A DNA stretch of 64,000 bases from contig NZ_CP009248.1 in the NCBI RefSeq assembly GCF_001941505.1, positions 1,674,001 through 1,738,000 on the forward strand, given 5' to 3'. Shown here piece after piece: positions 27,217-37,890 of the stretch (position 1 is the stretch's first letter; every line of letters starts with the position of its first letter). The DNA is from Corynebacterium sphenisci DSM 44792 (GTDB taxonomy: Bacteria; Actinomycetota; Actinomycetes; Mycobacteriales; Mycobacteriaceae). The notes below the pieces were generated by a model that was not told the DNA's origin, made no database searches, and saw only the letters and a list, made by a program, of their open reading frames with translations. A program made the position numbers and the translations under genes.

Positions 27217-29487
27217 GTGACTGAACTGCGCGAAGGCGATCTCCTCGACGGCCGCTACCGGATCGGGCCGCTCATCGCGCGCGGCGGCATGTCCGCGGTG
27301 CACCGGGCCACCGACACCCGGCTGGGCCGGGAGGTCGCGGCGAAGGTGATGGACCCGCGCTTCCGGGAGGACGAGGCCTTCCGGGTGCGCTTCTCCCGGG
27401 AGGCCCGGGCGGTGGCCGCGATGAGCGACGAGACCCTGGTCAACGTCTACGACCAGGGCGTCGACGACGCCGGCCACGTCTTCCTGGTGATGGAGCTGGT
27501 CGAGGGCGGCACCCTGCGCGAGCTGCTGCGCGAACGCGGCCCGATGCCGCCGCATGCCGCGGTGGCGGTGCTCGCCCCGGTGCTGCGCGCGCTGTCCCTG
27601 GCGCATGCCCGGGGCATAGTGCACCGGGACATCAAACCGGAGAACGTGCTCATCGGCGCCGGGGGGAAGGTCAAGCTCGCCGACTTCGGGCTGGTGCGCG
27701 CCGCCGCGGACGCCTCGGTGACCTCCAATTCGGTGATCGTGGGCACCGTGGGCTACCTCTCCCCCGAGCAGGTCGACGGCCGGGAGGTGACCCCGGCCTC
27801 GGACGTGTACGCCGCGGGGGTGCTGCTCTTCGAGATGCTCACCGGGCGCACCCCCTTCACCGGGGACTCCACCCTGGCGGTGGCGCTGCAGCGGCTGGAC
27901 CGGGACGTGCCCCCGCCCAGCGACCTCATCGACGGGGTGCCCCTGGAGCTCGACGATCTGGTGGCCCGGGCCTGCGCCCGCCGGCCGGCGGACCGCTTCG
28001 CCGACGCCGCGGAGTTCGCCGCGGAGCTGGATCGGGTCACCGCGGCCCTGGCGCTGCCGGCGTTCCGGGTGCCGGCGCCGGCCGATTCCGCGGCCGCCCG
28101 CGCCGCCGCGGCCGCCGGGGGCGCCGCCGCGGATGCCGCCGGCACCACGGTGCTGCCGGGCCCCGGCGGGGCCGCCGGGGCGGATCCCGCCGCCGGGGCG
28201 ACCCCGGTGGATCTGCCGCACCCGGACGAGGCCGGCACCGGGATCCTGGACGCCCTCGGCGACCCGGATCGGCACACCCGCCTGGACCGGCCCCGGCCGC
28301 CGCTGGACTACGACCCGGACGGGGACTTCGCCGGCGCCGGGGGCGGGGACCCCGCCCCCGCCGCCGGCGGGGCGCGCCCGGCGGCCCGGCCGGCCCGGCC
28401 CGCCGCGGGCCGGCGGCGCTCCCGCACCGGGTTCGCGATCTGGCTGATCCTGGCCCTGGTGGGGGTGTTCGCGATCGGCATCGGCGCCTGGTGGCTGGGC
28501 TCCGGGCGCTACGGGGAGGTGCCCTCCATCACCGGGATGGCCCGGCCCGCGGCGGTCGCCGCGGTCGACGCCGCCGGATTCGAGCCGGTGGCCGGGGAGA
28601 TGTACAGCGATGAGGTGCCGGCCGGGGTGGTCGGCGACGCCAGCCCGCCGGCCGGCACCCGGCTGGTGCGCGGCCGGCCGGTGGAGGTGCGGGTGTCGCT
28701 GGGCCGGCCCACGGTGCCGGCGCTGCCCGCCGACGGCTCCCCGGCCCGCTACTCGGAGCTGCTGCGCGAGCGCACCCTGGTGGAGCGCGCCGGGGAGGCG
28801 GTGTACTCCGATGAGGTGCCCGAGGGCAAGGTCGCCGGCGCGGAACCGGAGCCGGGCCGCACCGTGGCGGTCGGCTCCGCGGTCACCGTGCACCTGTCCC
28901 GGGGCCCGGCCCCGGTGCCGGTGCCGGATCTGGTGGGCATGGCCGAGGCCGACGCCCGCCGGGTGCTGGCGGAGGCGGGTCTGGCGGTGGCCGGGATCGA
29001 GCGCCGCTTCGACGCGCGGGCCGGTGCCGCGGAGGTGCTCGGCACCGCCCCGGAGGCGGGCACCCCGATGGCCCGGGGCAGCGAGGTGGGCCTCACCGTC
29101 AACTCCGGGGTGGAGGTGCCGGACGTGTCCGGGATGACCGAGGAGCGGGCCACCCGGGCGCTGCGCGAGGCCGGGCTCATCGTCGACGAGGTGGCGGTGG
29201 CGGCGGACTCCACCCGCGACGCCGGCCGGGTGGAGGCGACCTCCCCGGCGGCCGGGGAGGTCGTCGACCCGGAGGATCCGCGGGTGGTGCTGCGGGTCTC
29301 CGACCGGGTGGAGGTGCCCCGGCTCATCGGCCGCCGGCTGCGCGACGCCCGGGAGGTCGCCGAGCGCGCCGGCCTGGAGCTGGCGGTCACCGGCGACGCC
29401 GGCGACGGTGACACGGTGATCACCCAGTCCCCGCGGCCGGGCCGCGGCGCCCACGAGGGCGACACGGTCACCGTGCGCACCCTCTAG
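27217..29487 (+). CDS. pknL: Serine/threonine protein kinase PknL with five PASTA domains
   Basis: A 756-residue membrane kinase. The kinase domain (about 10-275) has the glycine loop ARGGMSAVH, ATP-binding lysine K43 in AAKVMD, catalytic HRDIKPEN (Asp near 138), DFG and a Thr/Ser-containing activation loop before GTVGYLSPE. A Pro/Ala/Asp-rich linker of about 120 residues leads to one transmembrane helix (about 405-428) and five extracellular PASTA repeats (about 432-756) that probably sense peptidoglycan fragments or lipid II. PknL of M. tuberculosis lacks PASTA repeats, whereas the corynebacterial form carries them. The GTG start lies 6 bases after CATACT. Confidence 0.95.
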   Translation: MTELREGDLLDGRYRIGPLIARGGMSAVHRATDTRLGREVAAKVMDPRFREDEAFRVRFSREARAVAAMSDETLVNVYDQGVDDAGHVFLVMELVEGGTLRELLRERGPMPPHAAVAVLAPVLRALSLAHARGIVHRDIKPENVLIGAGGKVKLADFGLVRAAADASVTSNSVIVGTVGYLSPEQVDGREVTPASDVYAAGVLLFEMLTGRTPFTGDSTLAVALQRLDRDVPPPSDLIDGVPLELDDLVARACARRPADRFADAAEFAAELDRVTAALALPAFRVPAPADSAAARAAAAAGGAAADAAGTTVLPGPGGAAGADPAAGATPVDLPHPDEAGTGILDALGDPDRHTRLDRPRPPLDYDPDGDFAGAGGGDPAPAAGGARPAARPARPAAGRRRSRTGFAIWLILALVGVFAIGIGAWWLGSGRYGEVPSITGMARPAAVAAVDAAGFEPVAGEMYSDEVPAGVVGDASPPAGTRLVRGRPVEVRVSLGRPTVPALPADGSPARYSELLRERTLVERAGEAVYSDEVPEGKVAGAEPEPGRTVAVGSAVTVHLSRGPAPVPVPDLVGMAEADARRVLAEAGLAVAGIERRFDARAGAAEVLGTAPEAGTPMARGSEVGLTVNSGVEVPDVSGMTEERATRALREAGLIVDEVAVAADSTRDAGRVEATSPAAGEVVDPEDPRVVLRVSDRVEVPRLIGRRLRDAREVAERAGLELAVTGDAGDGDTVITQSPRPGRGAHEGDTVTVRTL

Positions 29488-29505
29488 GCTCGCCGGCGCA
29501 GACGC

Positions 29506-29543
29506 CGCCGGCCGCGGACCCCCTGCGGGGTCCGCGGCCGGCG
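29506..29543. terminator. Bidirectional terminator between pknL and aroG
   Basis: A 17-bp perfect GC-rich inverted repeat around a CTGC loop, located between two convergent genes (pknL stop at 29487, DAHP synthase stop at 29561). Confidence 0.85.
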
Positions 29544-29560
29544 TCGGTGGCGCGCGGGCG

Positions 29561-31512
<1,952 letters not shown>

Positions 31513-31522
31513 GTCGGCCAAC

Positions 31523-32299
31523 CTACCGGCCGCGCCACCAGCGCAGCGCCCCGGCCGGGGCGGCGGCCTCCAGGGCCCCGCCGGGCTCGGCGCCCGCCGG
31601 GTAGCCCTCCCCCGCGGCCAGGGCCGCCTTCACCTCGGCGGAGTAGGCGTCGACGTAGGTCTGCCCGGTGAGGTTCTGCAGGGCGCGCATCAGATCGTCG
31701 GTGAGCGCCCGGGCGCAGGCGTACTCGTCGCCGCGGTCCCGGTAGTCCGCCGGGTCCAGGGGCTCGCCGATGCGCACCCCGATCCGGTGCGGCAGCACCC
31801 GCCAGGTGTTCGGCGGGTTCGCCCGCTCGGTGTTGATCATGCCCACCGGGTACACCTTCGCCCCGCTGGCCAGGGCCACCCGGGCCACCCCGGTCTTGCC
31901 CCGGTAGAGCCGGCCGTCCGGGGAGCGGGTGCCCTCCGGGTACATGCCCAGCACATCCCCGCCGTCGAGCACCTTCAGCCCGGCGACCAGCGCGTCCCGG
32001 GCGGCGTCGCCGGAGGTGCGGTCGATGGGCACCTGGCCGACCACGGTGAAGAAGAAGCGCTGCACCGCGCCGACGAACCCGGTGCCGGTGAAGTACTCCT
32101 TCTTCGCCAGGAAGGTCATCTGCCGGCGGAACACCAGGGGCAGGTAGAAGGAGTCCAGCACCGCGAGGTGGTTGGAGGCCAGGATCACCGCGCCCTCCTC
32201 CGGGATCCGCCCCAGCCCCTGGGTGCGGGGCCGGTTCCACACCCGCAGGAAGGGCCCGATGAGGATGTACTTGAAGAACCGGTACCACCAAATAGTCAC
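31523..32299 (-). CDS. plsC: 1-acyl-sn-glycerol-3-phosphate acyltransferase (PlsC family)
   Basis: Membrane-associated acyltransferase of 258 residues that acylates lysophosphatidic acid in phospholipid synthesis. The four family blocks are seen: NHLAVLDSFYLP (HxxxxD variant with H and D at the right spacing), the KKEYF segment, PEGTRS and the VYPVGMINTE block. The N-terminus has a hydrophobic stretch (YRFFKYILIGPFL). The GTG start lies 6 bases after TATGCT, pointing to a leaderless transcript. Related mycobacterial acyltransferases at this locus may act on other glycolipids. Confidence 0.88.
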   Translation of the reverse strand: MTIWWYRFFKYILIGPFLRVWNRPRTQGLGRIPEEGAVILASNHLAVLDSFYLPLVFRRQMTFLAKKEYFTGTGFVGAVQRFFFTVVGQVPIDRTSGDAARDALVAGLKVLDGGDVLGMYPEGTRSPDGRLYRGKTGVARVALASGAKVYPVGMINTERANPPNTWRVLPHRIGVRIGEPLDPADYRDRGDEYACARALTDDLMRALQNLTGQTYVDAYSAEVKAALAAGEGYPAGAEPGGALEAAAPAGALRWWRGR

Positions 32300-32305
32300 G
32301 TCGAA

Positions 32306-32311
32306 AGCATA
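32306..32311 (-). promoter_or_regulatory. -10 element of plsC
   Basis: Minus-strand TATGCT, 6 bases upstream of the GTG start, inside the 32-bp gap after the glucokinase stop. Confidence 0.5.
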
Positions 32312-32331
32312 CGGGGTGAACCCGGCCGGGG

Positions 32332-33282
32332 TCAGGCCGCCACCCGCGCGGCGGCCAAATCGGCCACCCCGATCATGCCCGCGTCCCCGTCGAGCACCGC
32401 GGGGGCGACCCGGGCCAGCGGCCGGTGCCCGGCCCCGGTGATCTCCCGGGCGTAGACCTCCCGGGCGCGGTCCAGGAACATGGCGTGGTCGGCGGCGACC
32501 CCGCCGCCGATGACGATGAGCTCCGGGTCCAGCACATCGGCGACCAGGGCCAGGCCGCGGCCCAGCCAGCCGGCGAAATCGGCCACCGCGGCGCGGCCGA
32601 GCGGGTCCCCGGCGGCGGCCGCGGCCATCACCGCGGTGCCGGTGAGCCCGCCACCGGCGGCCTCCTCGGCCAGCGGCCCGGCCCAGCCCCCGGCGGCGGC
32701 GAGTTCCGCGGCGGTGGTGGCCAGGGCGGTGCCGGAGCAGTACCGCTCCAGGCAGCCGCGTTTGCCGCAGGGGCACCGTCGGCCGCCGTCGACGACGGTG
32801 AGGTGGCCGAATTCGGGGGCGGTGCCGAAGGCGCCGCGGAAGAGCCGGCCCTCGTGCATGAGGGCACCGCCGATCCCGGTGCCCAGGGCGAACAGCGCCC
32901 AGGTGCCGGCGCCGCGGGCGGCGCCGAAGCGGTACTCCCCCCAGGCCGCGGAGTTGGCGTCGTGCTCCAGGGTCACCGGGCGGCCCAGCCGGGCCTCCAG
33001 CCGGTCGGCGACCGCGGCGTCGCGCCAGGGCAGGTGCGGGGCGAAGCGCACGGTGCGGCAGCCGGCGTCGAGGAACCCGGCCACGGCCAGGCCCACTCCC
33101 CCCACCGCCGCCGCGGCGTCGAGTTCGCCGACCACGTCGACGATCGCGTCCTCCAGGGCGGCCTCGGTGCCGGGGGTGGCCCGCCGGGCCCGGGCGAGCA
33201 CCCGGCCGGAGCCGTCGACGACGGCGGCGCGCAGGTTGGTGCCGCCGATGTCGAAGCCGATGGCGGGTCGGGTGGGGCTCAC
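32332..33282 (-). CDS. glk: ROK-family glucokinase
   Basis: A 316-residue sugar kinase that phosphorylates glucose with ATP or polyphosphate. The ATP-binding DIGGTN is at about 11-16. The ROK signature with the zinc-binding cysteines reads CPCGKRGCLE after the EFGH motif (APEFGHLTV), and LEHDANSAAWGE is the glucose-binding block. Placement beside the acyltransferase matches glk of C. glutamicum. The start is GTG with an AGGAG 5 bases upstream. Confidence 0.92.
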   Translation of the reverse strand: MSPTRPAIGFDIGGTNLRAAVVDGSGRVLARARRATPGTEAALEDAIVDVVGELDAAAAVGGVGLAVAGFLDAGCRTVRFAPHLPWRDAAVADRLEARLGRPVTLEHDANSAAWGEYRFGAARGAGTWALFALGTGIGGALMHEGRLFRGAFGTAPEFGHLTVVDGGRRCPCGKRGCLERYCSGTALATTAAELAAAGGWAGPLAEEAAGGGLTGTAVMAAAAAGDPLGRAAVADFAGWLGRGLALVADVLDPELIVIGGGVAADHAMFLDRAREVYAREITGAGHRPLARVAPAVLDGDAGMIGVADLAAARVAA

Positions 33283-33353
33283 TGCTGCTCCTGGGGGACC
33301 GCGCGGCGCGGCGAGGGGTGGACGGGGGGCGGGCCCGCCCCCCGGGGGCCCTC

Positions 33354-34190
33354 TCAGGCCCCGCGCGGCAGCAGGCCGGGCAGGGAGCGGAACGACAACA
33401 GGATATCGCCGCCGGCCGGCCCGCCCGAATCGGCCCGGCGGATCCGGGTGCGCGCCCCGAGGAGCTCGCAGGCGCGCAGCACCGGCGGGACGGGGATCCG
33501 GCGGGCCCAGCCGGCGTAGCGCACCACCGCCACCCCGCCGCCGAAGCGGGCCCGGGCCGGGGCCCCGCCCCGGTCGGCCAGGGCGGCGGGCAGCGGCAGC
33601 CGCAGCTCCAGCAGCAGCCGGCCGGCCCCGTCGTAGTCGGGGGCGGACAGCCGCGGGCCCGCCGGCGGCACCGGCGCGGTCCCCGGCGGGCCCGGCGGGG
33701 CCAGGTGCACCCCGGTGAAGGACGCGGCCGCGGCGACCGGGTCATCGGCGGCGGCGGGGTGCAGCAGCACCTCCCCGGCCCCGATCGCGGCGCGCAGGCC
33801 GGTGCCCCGGGCCCAGGTGCGCTCCAGCAGCCGGGCCCGCCGGGAGCGCTGGCCGAAGACCTCCGGCATCTCCCGGTGCCGCTCCACCCGGGGCTCCACC
33901 GCGTCGATCAGATCGGCGAGTTCGCCGGGGGCGTGCAGCAGCCGCAGCCAGTCCAGCTGCTCGGCGGGCGTATCGCCGAGGTGCACCGCCACCGCGGCGC
34001 CGGTGTCCTCGAATTGGCGGCGGGCCCGGGCCCACACGCCCAGCCGCTCCAGCCCGGCGACCCCGGCCAGGGGGGTCTCCGAGATCTCGAGCAGCCCGGC
34101 GGCCGCGGCCAGGTCATCGCCGGGGCGCAGCGCCCGCGCCCCGGGCGGGGCGGGCCGCGGCGGGCAGAGCAGGTGCAGCCAGGCGCTCAC
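33354..34190 (-). CDS. Uncharacterised protein between glk and the SRPBCC gene
   Basis: A 278-residue soluble protein that I do not recognise. It has no signal peptide or membrane helix. The N-terminal half contains LHLLCPPRPAPP, then helical segments with HLGDTPAEQLDWLRLLHAPGE; the C-terminal third looks beta-rich. The GTG overlaps the upstream SRPBCC stop (GTGA), so it is translationally coupled. In mycobacteria the equivalent position holds poorly described genes (Rv2184c-Rv2186c area); an ATPase of the ArsA type found there is not this protein because no P-loop is seen. Confidence 0.7.
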   Translation of the reverse strand: MSAWLHLLCPPRPAPPGARALRPGDDLAAAAGLLEISETPLAGVAGLERLGVWARARRQFEDTGAAVAVHLGDTPAEQLDWLRLLHAPGELADLIDAVEPRVERHREMPEVFGQRSRRARLLERTWARGTGLRAAIGAGEVLLHPAAADDPVAAAASFTGVHLAPPGPPGTAPVPPAGPRLSAPDYDGAGRLLLELRLPLPAALADRGGAPARARFGGGVAVVRYAGWARRIPVPPVLRACELLGARTRIRRADSGGPAGGDILLSFRSLPGLLPRGA

Positions 34191-34627
34191 CCGGCGAGGT
34201 CCCGCACCCGGTCGCGCAGCCCGGCCAGGGCGGTGTCGATGATCCGGCGCTCGGCCTTGCGGCGCAGCATGCCCAGCATCGGCACCGCGGTCTCCACGGC
34301 GAGCTCATAGGCCACCCGGGTGCCGCCGGCGGGCTCCGCGCTCAGCCGGTAGCTGCCGGTCTGGCTGCGCAGCAGCTGGGAGCGCAGCAGCCGCCAGGAC
34401 ACCCCGGAGTCCTCCCAGTCGTACTCCAGCTCGAACTCGTCGCGCAGCACCGCGTCCACGGTGAACGCCGCCCGGCGGGGGCGCAGCGGGGCGGCGCCGG
34501 CCTCGGTGACCTCCGCGGCGGCGGTGCCGGCGGCCCAGTCGGGGTAGGCGGCGACGTCGCCGATGACGTCCAGGATCGCCTCCGGGGTGGCGTCGATGAC
34601 GATCTCGGCCCGGGTTCGCTCGCTCAT
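34187..34627 (-). CDS. SRPBCC (START-like) family protein, Rv2185c type
   Basis: A 146-residue polyketide-cyclase/START-fold protein. The characteristic start SERTRAEIVIDATPEAILDVIGDVAAYPDW and the C-terminal amphipathic helix are visible. Members bind hydrophobic ligands in a helix-grip cavity; the ligand here is unknown. A link to envelope lipids is suggested only by its neighbours (PimB, acyltransferase). The ATG at 34627 is 10 bp after the pimB stop. Confidence 0.85.
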   Translation of the reverse strand: MSERTRAEIVIDATPEAILDVIGDVAAYPDWAAGTAAAEVTEAGAAPLRPRRAAFTVDAVLRDEFELEYDWEDSGVSWRLLRSQLLRSQTGSYRLSAEPAGGTRVAYELAVETAVPMLGMLRRKAERRIIDTALAGLRDRVRDLAG

Positions 34628-34637
34628 GGGCACCAAA

Positions 34638-35843
34638 CTACCGCCGGGCCGGCGGGCCGTCGAGGATCGCCCGCAGCCGGGCGCCGAGCCGGTCCCAGGT
34701 CCACTGCCGCAGCACATGGGCCCGCCCGGCCCGGCCCATCGCCGCCGCGGCCGCCGGATCCGCCAGCAGCGCCCCGATAGCCCGGGCGACGGCGGCGGCG
34801 TCCCGGCCGGGCACCGCATGCCCGGTGACCCCGTCCACGATGGTCTCCGGGGCGCCGCCGGAGTCCCCGGCGACCACCGGGATCCCGCAGGCCTGGGCCT
34901 CCAGGTAGACGATGCCCAGGCCCTCCACGTCGAGGCCGCCGAAGCGGGTGCGCGCCGGCATCGCGAACACGTCCGCGGCGTTGTAGTGCGCGGGCAGCTC
35001 CGGGTGGGGCACCGCCCCGGTGAACGTCACCCGGTCGGCCACCCCCCGGCGCCGCGCCCGGCGCCGCAGCGCCGCAGCGCGCGGGCCGGTGCCGACGATG
35101 AGCAGCCGCACCCCGGGGTGCCGGCGGGCCAGCGCCGGCAGGGCGTCGATGAGCCGGTCCTGGCCCTTGCGGGTGACCAGCCGGGAGACGCAGGCCACCA
35201 CGGGGGCGTCCGCGGGGATGCCGTGCCGGGCGCGGATCGCCGCGCCCGCGGCCGGGTCGGGCCGGAAGAAGTCCGCGTCCACCCCGGAGGGCAGCCGCTC
35301 GAAGGCGGCGGCCGGCCCGAAGGCGGCGGCGATCCGGCGGCGGGTGTAGTCGGAGATGAAGGTCACCGCGTCCGCGGCGGCGCCGATCCGGCGCAGCGCC
35401 GCCCGCGCCCCGGGCAGCATCGCCCAGCCCACCTCGTGGCCGTGCGTGGTGGCCACCACCCGGCGCGCCCCGGCCCGGCGCAGCGCCGGGGCGAGCAGGC
35501 CCAGCGGGGCGGCGGCGCCGAACCACACCGTCTCGACGTCCTCGGCGGCGATGATCGCCGCCGCGGCGCGGGCCACGTGCGGCAGCGGCAGCAGCACCGG
35601 GTCCGGCAGCCGGTGCACCCGGTAGGGCGCGGCGGCGTCGTGGGCGGCGATCTCCGCGGCCGGGGCCCGGGTGGAGGCGAGCACGCTCACCCGGGCGGGG
35701 TCGAGGGTGCCCAGGAAGTCCCGCAGGTAGCTCTCGATGCCGCCGGGCCGGGGCGGGAAGTCGTTGGTGATGAGCAGGGTGCGCGGGTGCGCGCACCCCG
35801 CGGGGTCGCCGGGGCGGTCTGTGGGCGAGGCGGGGGCGCCCAT
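34638..35843 (-). CDS. pimB: GDP-mannose-dependent alpha-mannosyltransferase PimB
   Basis: GT4 glycosyltransferase (401 residues) that adds the second mannose to phosphatidylinositol mannoside on the cytoplasmic face, the step before lipomannan synthesis. The N-terminal NDFPPRPGGIE loop binds acceptor. The donor site motif is in GLDVEGLGIVYLEAQACG (E-x7-E type), with SRLVTRKGQDRLIDAL and GTGPR also conserved. The first 20 residues vary. It follows the NlpC/P60 gene after only 3 bp. Confidence 0.92.
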   Translation of the reverse strand: MGAPASPTDRPGDPAGCAHPRTLLITNDFPPRPGGIESYLRDFLGTLDPARVSVLASTRAPAAEIAAHDAAAPYRVHRLPDPVLLPLPHVARAAAAIIAAEDVETVWFGAAAPLGLLAPALRRAGARRVVATTHGHEVGWAMLPGARAALRRIGAAADAVTFISDYTRRRIAAAFGPAAAFERLPSGVDADFFRPDPAAGAAIRARHGIPADAPVVACVSRLVTRKGQDRLIDALPALARRHPGVRLLIVGTGPRAAALRRRARRRGVADRVTFTGAVPHPELPAHYNAADVFAMPARTRFGGLDVEGLGIVYLEAQACGIPVVAGDSGGAPETIVDGVTGHAVPGRDAAAVARAIGALLADPAAAAAMGRAGRAHVLRQWTWDRLGARLRAILDGPPARR

Positions 35844-35846
35844 CGG

Positions 35847-36875
35847 CTAGTAGCGCACCGCGCCCTGGTAGGGCCCGCCCTGGTCGATGGAGACCACCTG
35901 CACCGGGATCCCGTAGTCGGAGGCGTGCACGATCTGGCCGTTGCCGACGTACATGCCCACATGGGTCACCCCGGGGTAGTAGCCGATGATGTCGCCGGGC
36001 TGCAGCTGGTCCCGGCTCACCGGGGTGCCGCCGGCGAGCTGCGCCTGGGAGGTGCGCGGGATGGATTTGCCGATCTGGGCGTAGGCCCAGTACATCAGCC
36101 CGGAGCAGTCGAAGGCGTCCGGGCCGGCGGCGCCCCAGGAGTAGGGGGCGCCGATCTTCGACATCGCCGCGTCCACCGCCGCCGAGGAGCCCAGCAGGTC
36201 CGCCAGGCCCTCGGTGACCGGGTTGTTCTTGGCGCGCCAAATGGCCAGCTGCTCGGGGCTGAGCGCGGACACCCGGTCCCGGACCTCGCCGGTGCGCCGG
36301 TCCAGTTCGGCGCGCTCGGCGTCGAGTTCGCCGCGGCGCGCCTCCAGCTGGTTGAGGGTGAACCGGGCCTCCGCGGCGGCGGAGGCGGCGCGGGCGTGCG
36401 CGTCCGCGGCGGCGCGCAGCCGCTCCGCGGCCCCGGCGAGCACCTCGTCCTGCTCCCGGCCGAGCCGGGCCAGGTAGGCGGTGCGGTCGATGGCGTCCTG
36501 GGCGTCGGCGGCGCCGAGCACCGCGGTGACCGGGTCGGTGGTGGCCCCGCGCAGCCGCTGCCGGACGTAGCCGGCCAGCCGGGCGCGGGTGTCCGCGGCG
36601 CGGTCCCGGGCGGTTTCCGCGGCCCGGGTGGCCGCGGTCACCCGCTCGCCCTGCTCGGCGACGAGCCGCTCCTGCTCCTCGACCTCGATGTCCAGGGCGG
36701 TGACCGCCTCGGAATTGGCCTCGGCCTCGCGGGAGAGCTCCTCCAGCTCGGCGATGATGGCCTCGGCGGTGAGCTCCTGGGCCGCGGCGGGGGCGAGGGC
36801 GCTGGCGGGGGCGGCCAGGGGCAGGGCGGCGGCCACCGCGGCGGCGGCGAGCAGGGTGCGCGGGCGGCGGATCAC
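35847..36875 (-). CDS. Secreted NlpC/P60 peptidoglycan endopeptidase with coiled coil (RipC-like)
   Basis: A 342-residue exported hydrolase. The signal peptide (about 1-26, VIRRPRTLL and Ala-rich core ending APASA) is followed by a long coiled coil (about 35-200), as in RipC-type enzymes activated by FtsEX, and a C-terminal NlpC/P60 domain. The catalytic cysteine is in DAFDCSGLMYWAY (near 256) and the histidine in VTHVGMYVG. It cleaves stem peptides during daughter-cell separation. The GTG at 36875 was chosen for the signal peptide; earlier in-frame starts add an implausible charged segment. Confidence 0.88.
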   Translation of the reverse strand: MIRRPRTLLAAAAVAAALPLAAPASALAPAAAQELTAEAIIAELEELSREAEANSEAVTALDIEVEEQERLVAEQGERVTAATRAAETARDRAADTRARLAGYVRQRLRGATTDPVTAVLGAADAQDAIDRTAYLARLGREQDEVLAGAAERLRAAADAHARAASAAAEARFTLNQLEARRGELDAERAELDRRTGEVRDRVSALSPEQLAIWRAKNNPVTEGLADLLGSSAAVDAAMSKIGAPYSWGAAGPDAFDCSGLMYWAYAQIGKSIPRTSQAQLAGGTPVSRDQLQPGDIIGYYPGVTHVGMYVGNGQIVHASDYGIPVQVVSIDQGGPYQGAVRY

Positions 36876-36938
36876 GGGGATGCGGGCCTTTCGGTTCTCC
36901 GGGCGGCGCCGCCCGGGCGGGCGGCGACTCGAGTAGTG

Positions 36939-36944
36939 AGGATA
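36939..36944 (-). promoter_or_regulatory. Possible -10 of the RipC-like gene
   Basis: Minus-strand TATCCT in a short AT-rich island just after the terminator of the upstream hydrolase gene, about 64 bp before the GTG start. No good -35 is seen. Confidence 0.35.
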
Positions 36945-36950
36945 GCAATG

Positions 36951-36986
36951 CGCACGCCCCGCGTCGGTGTCGACGCGGGGCGTGCG
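36951..36986 (-). terminator. Terminator between the two NlpC/P60 genes
   Basis: A 15-bp perfect inverted repeat (core GCACGCCCCGCGTC) with a 6-base loop, about 100 bp after the 37089 stop. Confidence 0.7.
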
Positions 36987-37088
36987 GGCCACCCCGCCAC
37001 TGCCGTGGCGGATGTGACTGGAGGGTCGAATCAGGACCCCCGTCGGGGGCCGTTCCGAGTGCCTCGGCGGGGGCCGGTGGGCCGTGGC

Positions 37089-37676
37089 CTAGTAGCGGAC
37101 GGCGGAGTGGTAGGGCATGTAGTCCATGGGGGCCTCCTTGACCACGTCACCGGAGTTCGGGGCGTGGATCACGTTGCCGCCGCCGGAGAAGATGCCCACG
37201 TGGGTGGCGCCGGAGTAGAAGGCGATGATGTCGCCGGGCTGGATGGCGTTGCGGGCGACCCGGATGCCGTTGGCGGCCTGGTCCTGGGAGGTGCGCGGGA
37301 TGGCCTTGCCGACCTGCTTGTAGGCCCAGGAGGTCAGGCCGGAGCAGTCGAAGGAGTCCGGGCCGGTCGCGCCCCAGACGTAGGGGGAGCCGATCTTGGA
37401 GCGGGCGGCGGAGACGATGCGCTGGCCCTGGGAGACCGGGGCGGCGGCGCCGGCCACCGGGACCGGGGCGGAGTTGATGGAGGGCACGTCCACCGGCAGG
37501 TTGCCGGCGATGCCCGCGATGTCGTCGAGGTCGACCTGGGAGCTGCCGAAGTCGACGATGTCCTGCACCGGGTTGGCGCCGGCGGCCGGGACGGCCAGGG
37601 CGGTGACGGAGGCGATGGTGGCCCCGGCGATGGCGGCGTTGCGGCCGAGGGTGGAACGGCGGGTGTGCTTACCCAT
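37089..37676 (-). CDS. Secreted NlpC/P60 cell-wall hydrolase
   Basis: A 195-residue exported peptidase, close in layout to the C. glutamicum NlpC protein beside pimB and to Rv2190c. The signal peptide spans about 1-34 (basic start, Ala-rich core, AAGA cleavage region), then a 45-residue linker and the NlpC/P60 domain with catalytic Cys111 in DSFDCSGLTSWAY and His in ATHVGIFSGG. GGAG 9 bases before the ATG marks the start. Expression is under a c-di-AMP riboswitch (37707-37880), so turnover of the wall is tied to c-di-AMP level. Confidence 0.93.
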   Translation of the reverse strand: MGKHTRRSTLGRNAAIAGATIASVTALAVPAAGANPVQDIVDFGSSQVDLDDIAGIAGNLPVDVPSINSAPVPVAGAAAPVSQGQRIVSAARSKIGSPYVWGATGPDSFDCSGLTSWAYKQVGKAIPRTSQDQAANGIRVARNAIQPGDIIAFYSGATHVGIFSGGGNVIHAPNSGDVVKEAPMDYMPYHSAVRY

Positions 37677-37706
37677 GATGTGTGTCTCCAGTTTCTTCCT
37701 GATGCG

Positions 37707-37880
37707 TGCGGACCGGGTTAGCTGACGGGTTCGGGAGCGTGGAAGATCTCCCTACCCGCCGCGGCTGCGGCGGGATTCACCCCGAGGAGGTGGGTCCCCG
37801 GCTCGCCGACCGCGGGGGCCGGCGATTAGGCCTGTACGTCTTGGCGTCGGGGGCACCGTCTCCGGTGGACCCCTCCGCAA
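37707..37880 (-). promoter_or_regulatory. c-di-AMP riboswitch (ydaO-yuaA type)
   Basis: The leader of the NlpC/P60 gene contains, in order on the minus strand, the conserved blocks of the ydaO aptamer: GAGCCGGGGACCCA, GGGGTGAATC, a GGGTAGGGAGA segment, then CCCGAACCCGTCAGCTAACC near the 3' end. TGCGGA (about 37879-37874) and TCCGCA (37712-37707) can close the outer stem. In actinobacteria this class commonly sits upstream of rpf and NlpC/P60 hydrolase genes and is an off switch when c-di-AMP is bound. End points are approximate. Confidence 0.92.
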
Positions 37881-37890
37881 GGTCTCGGCA

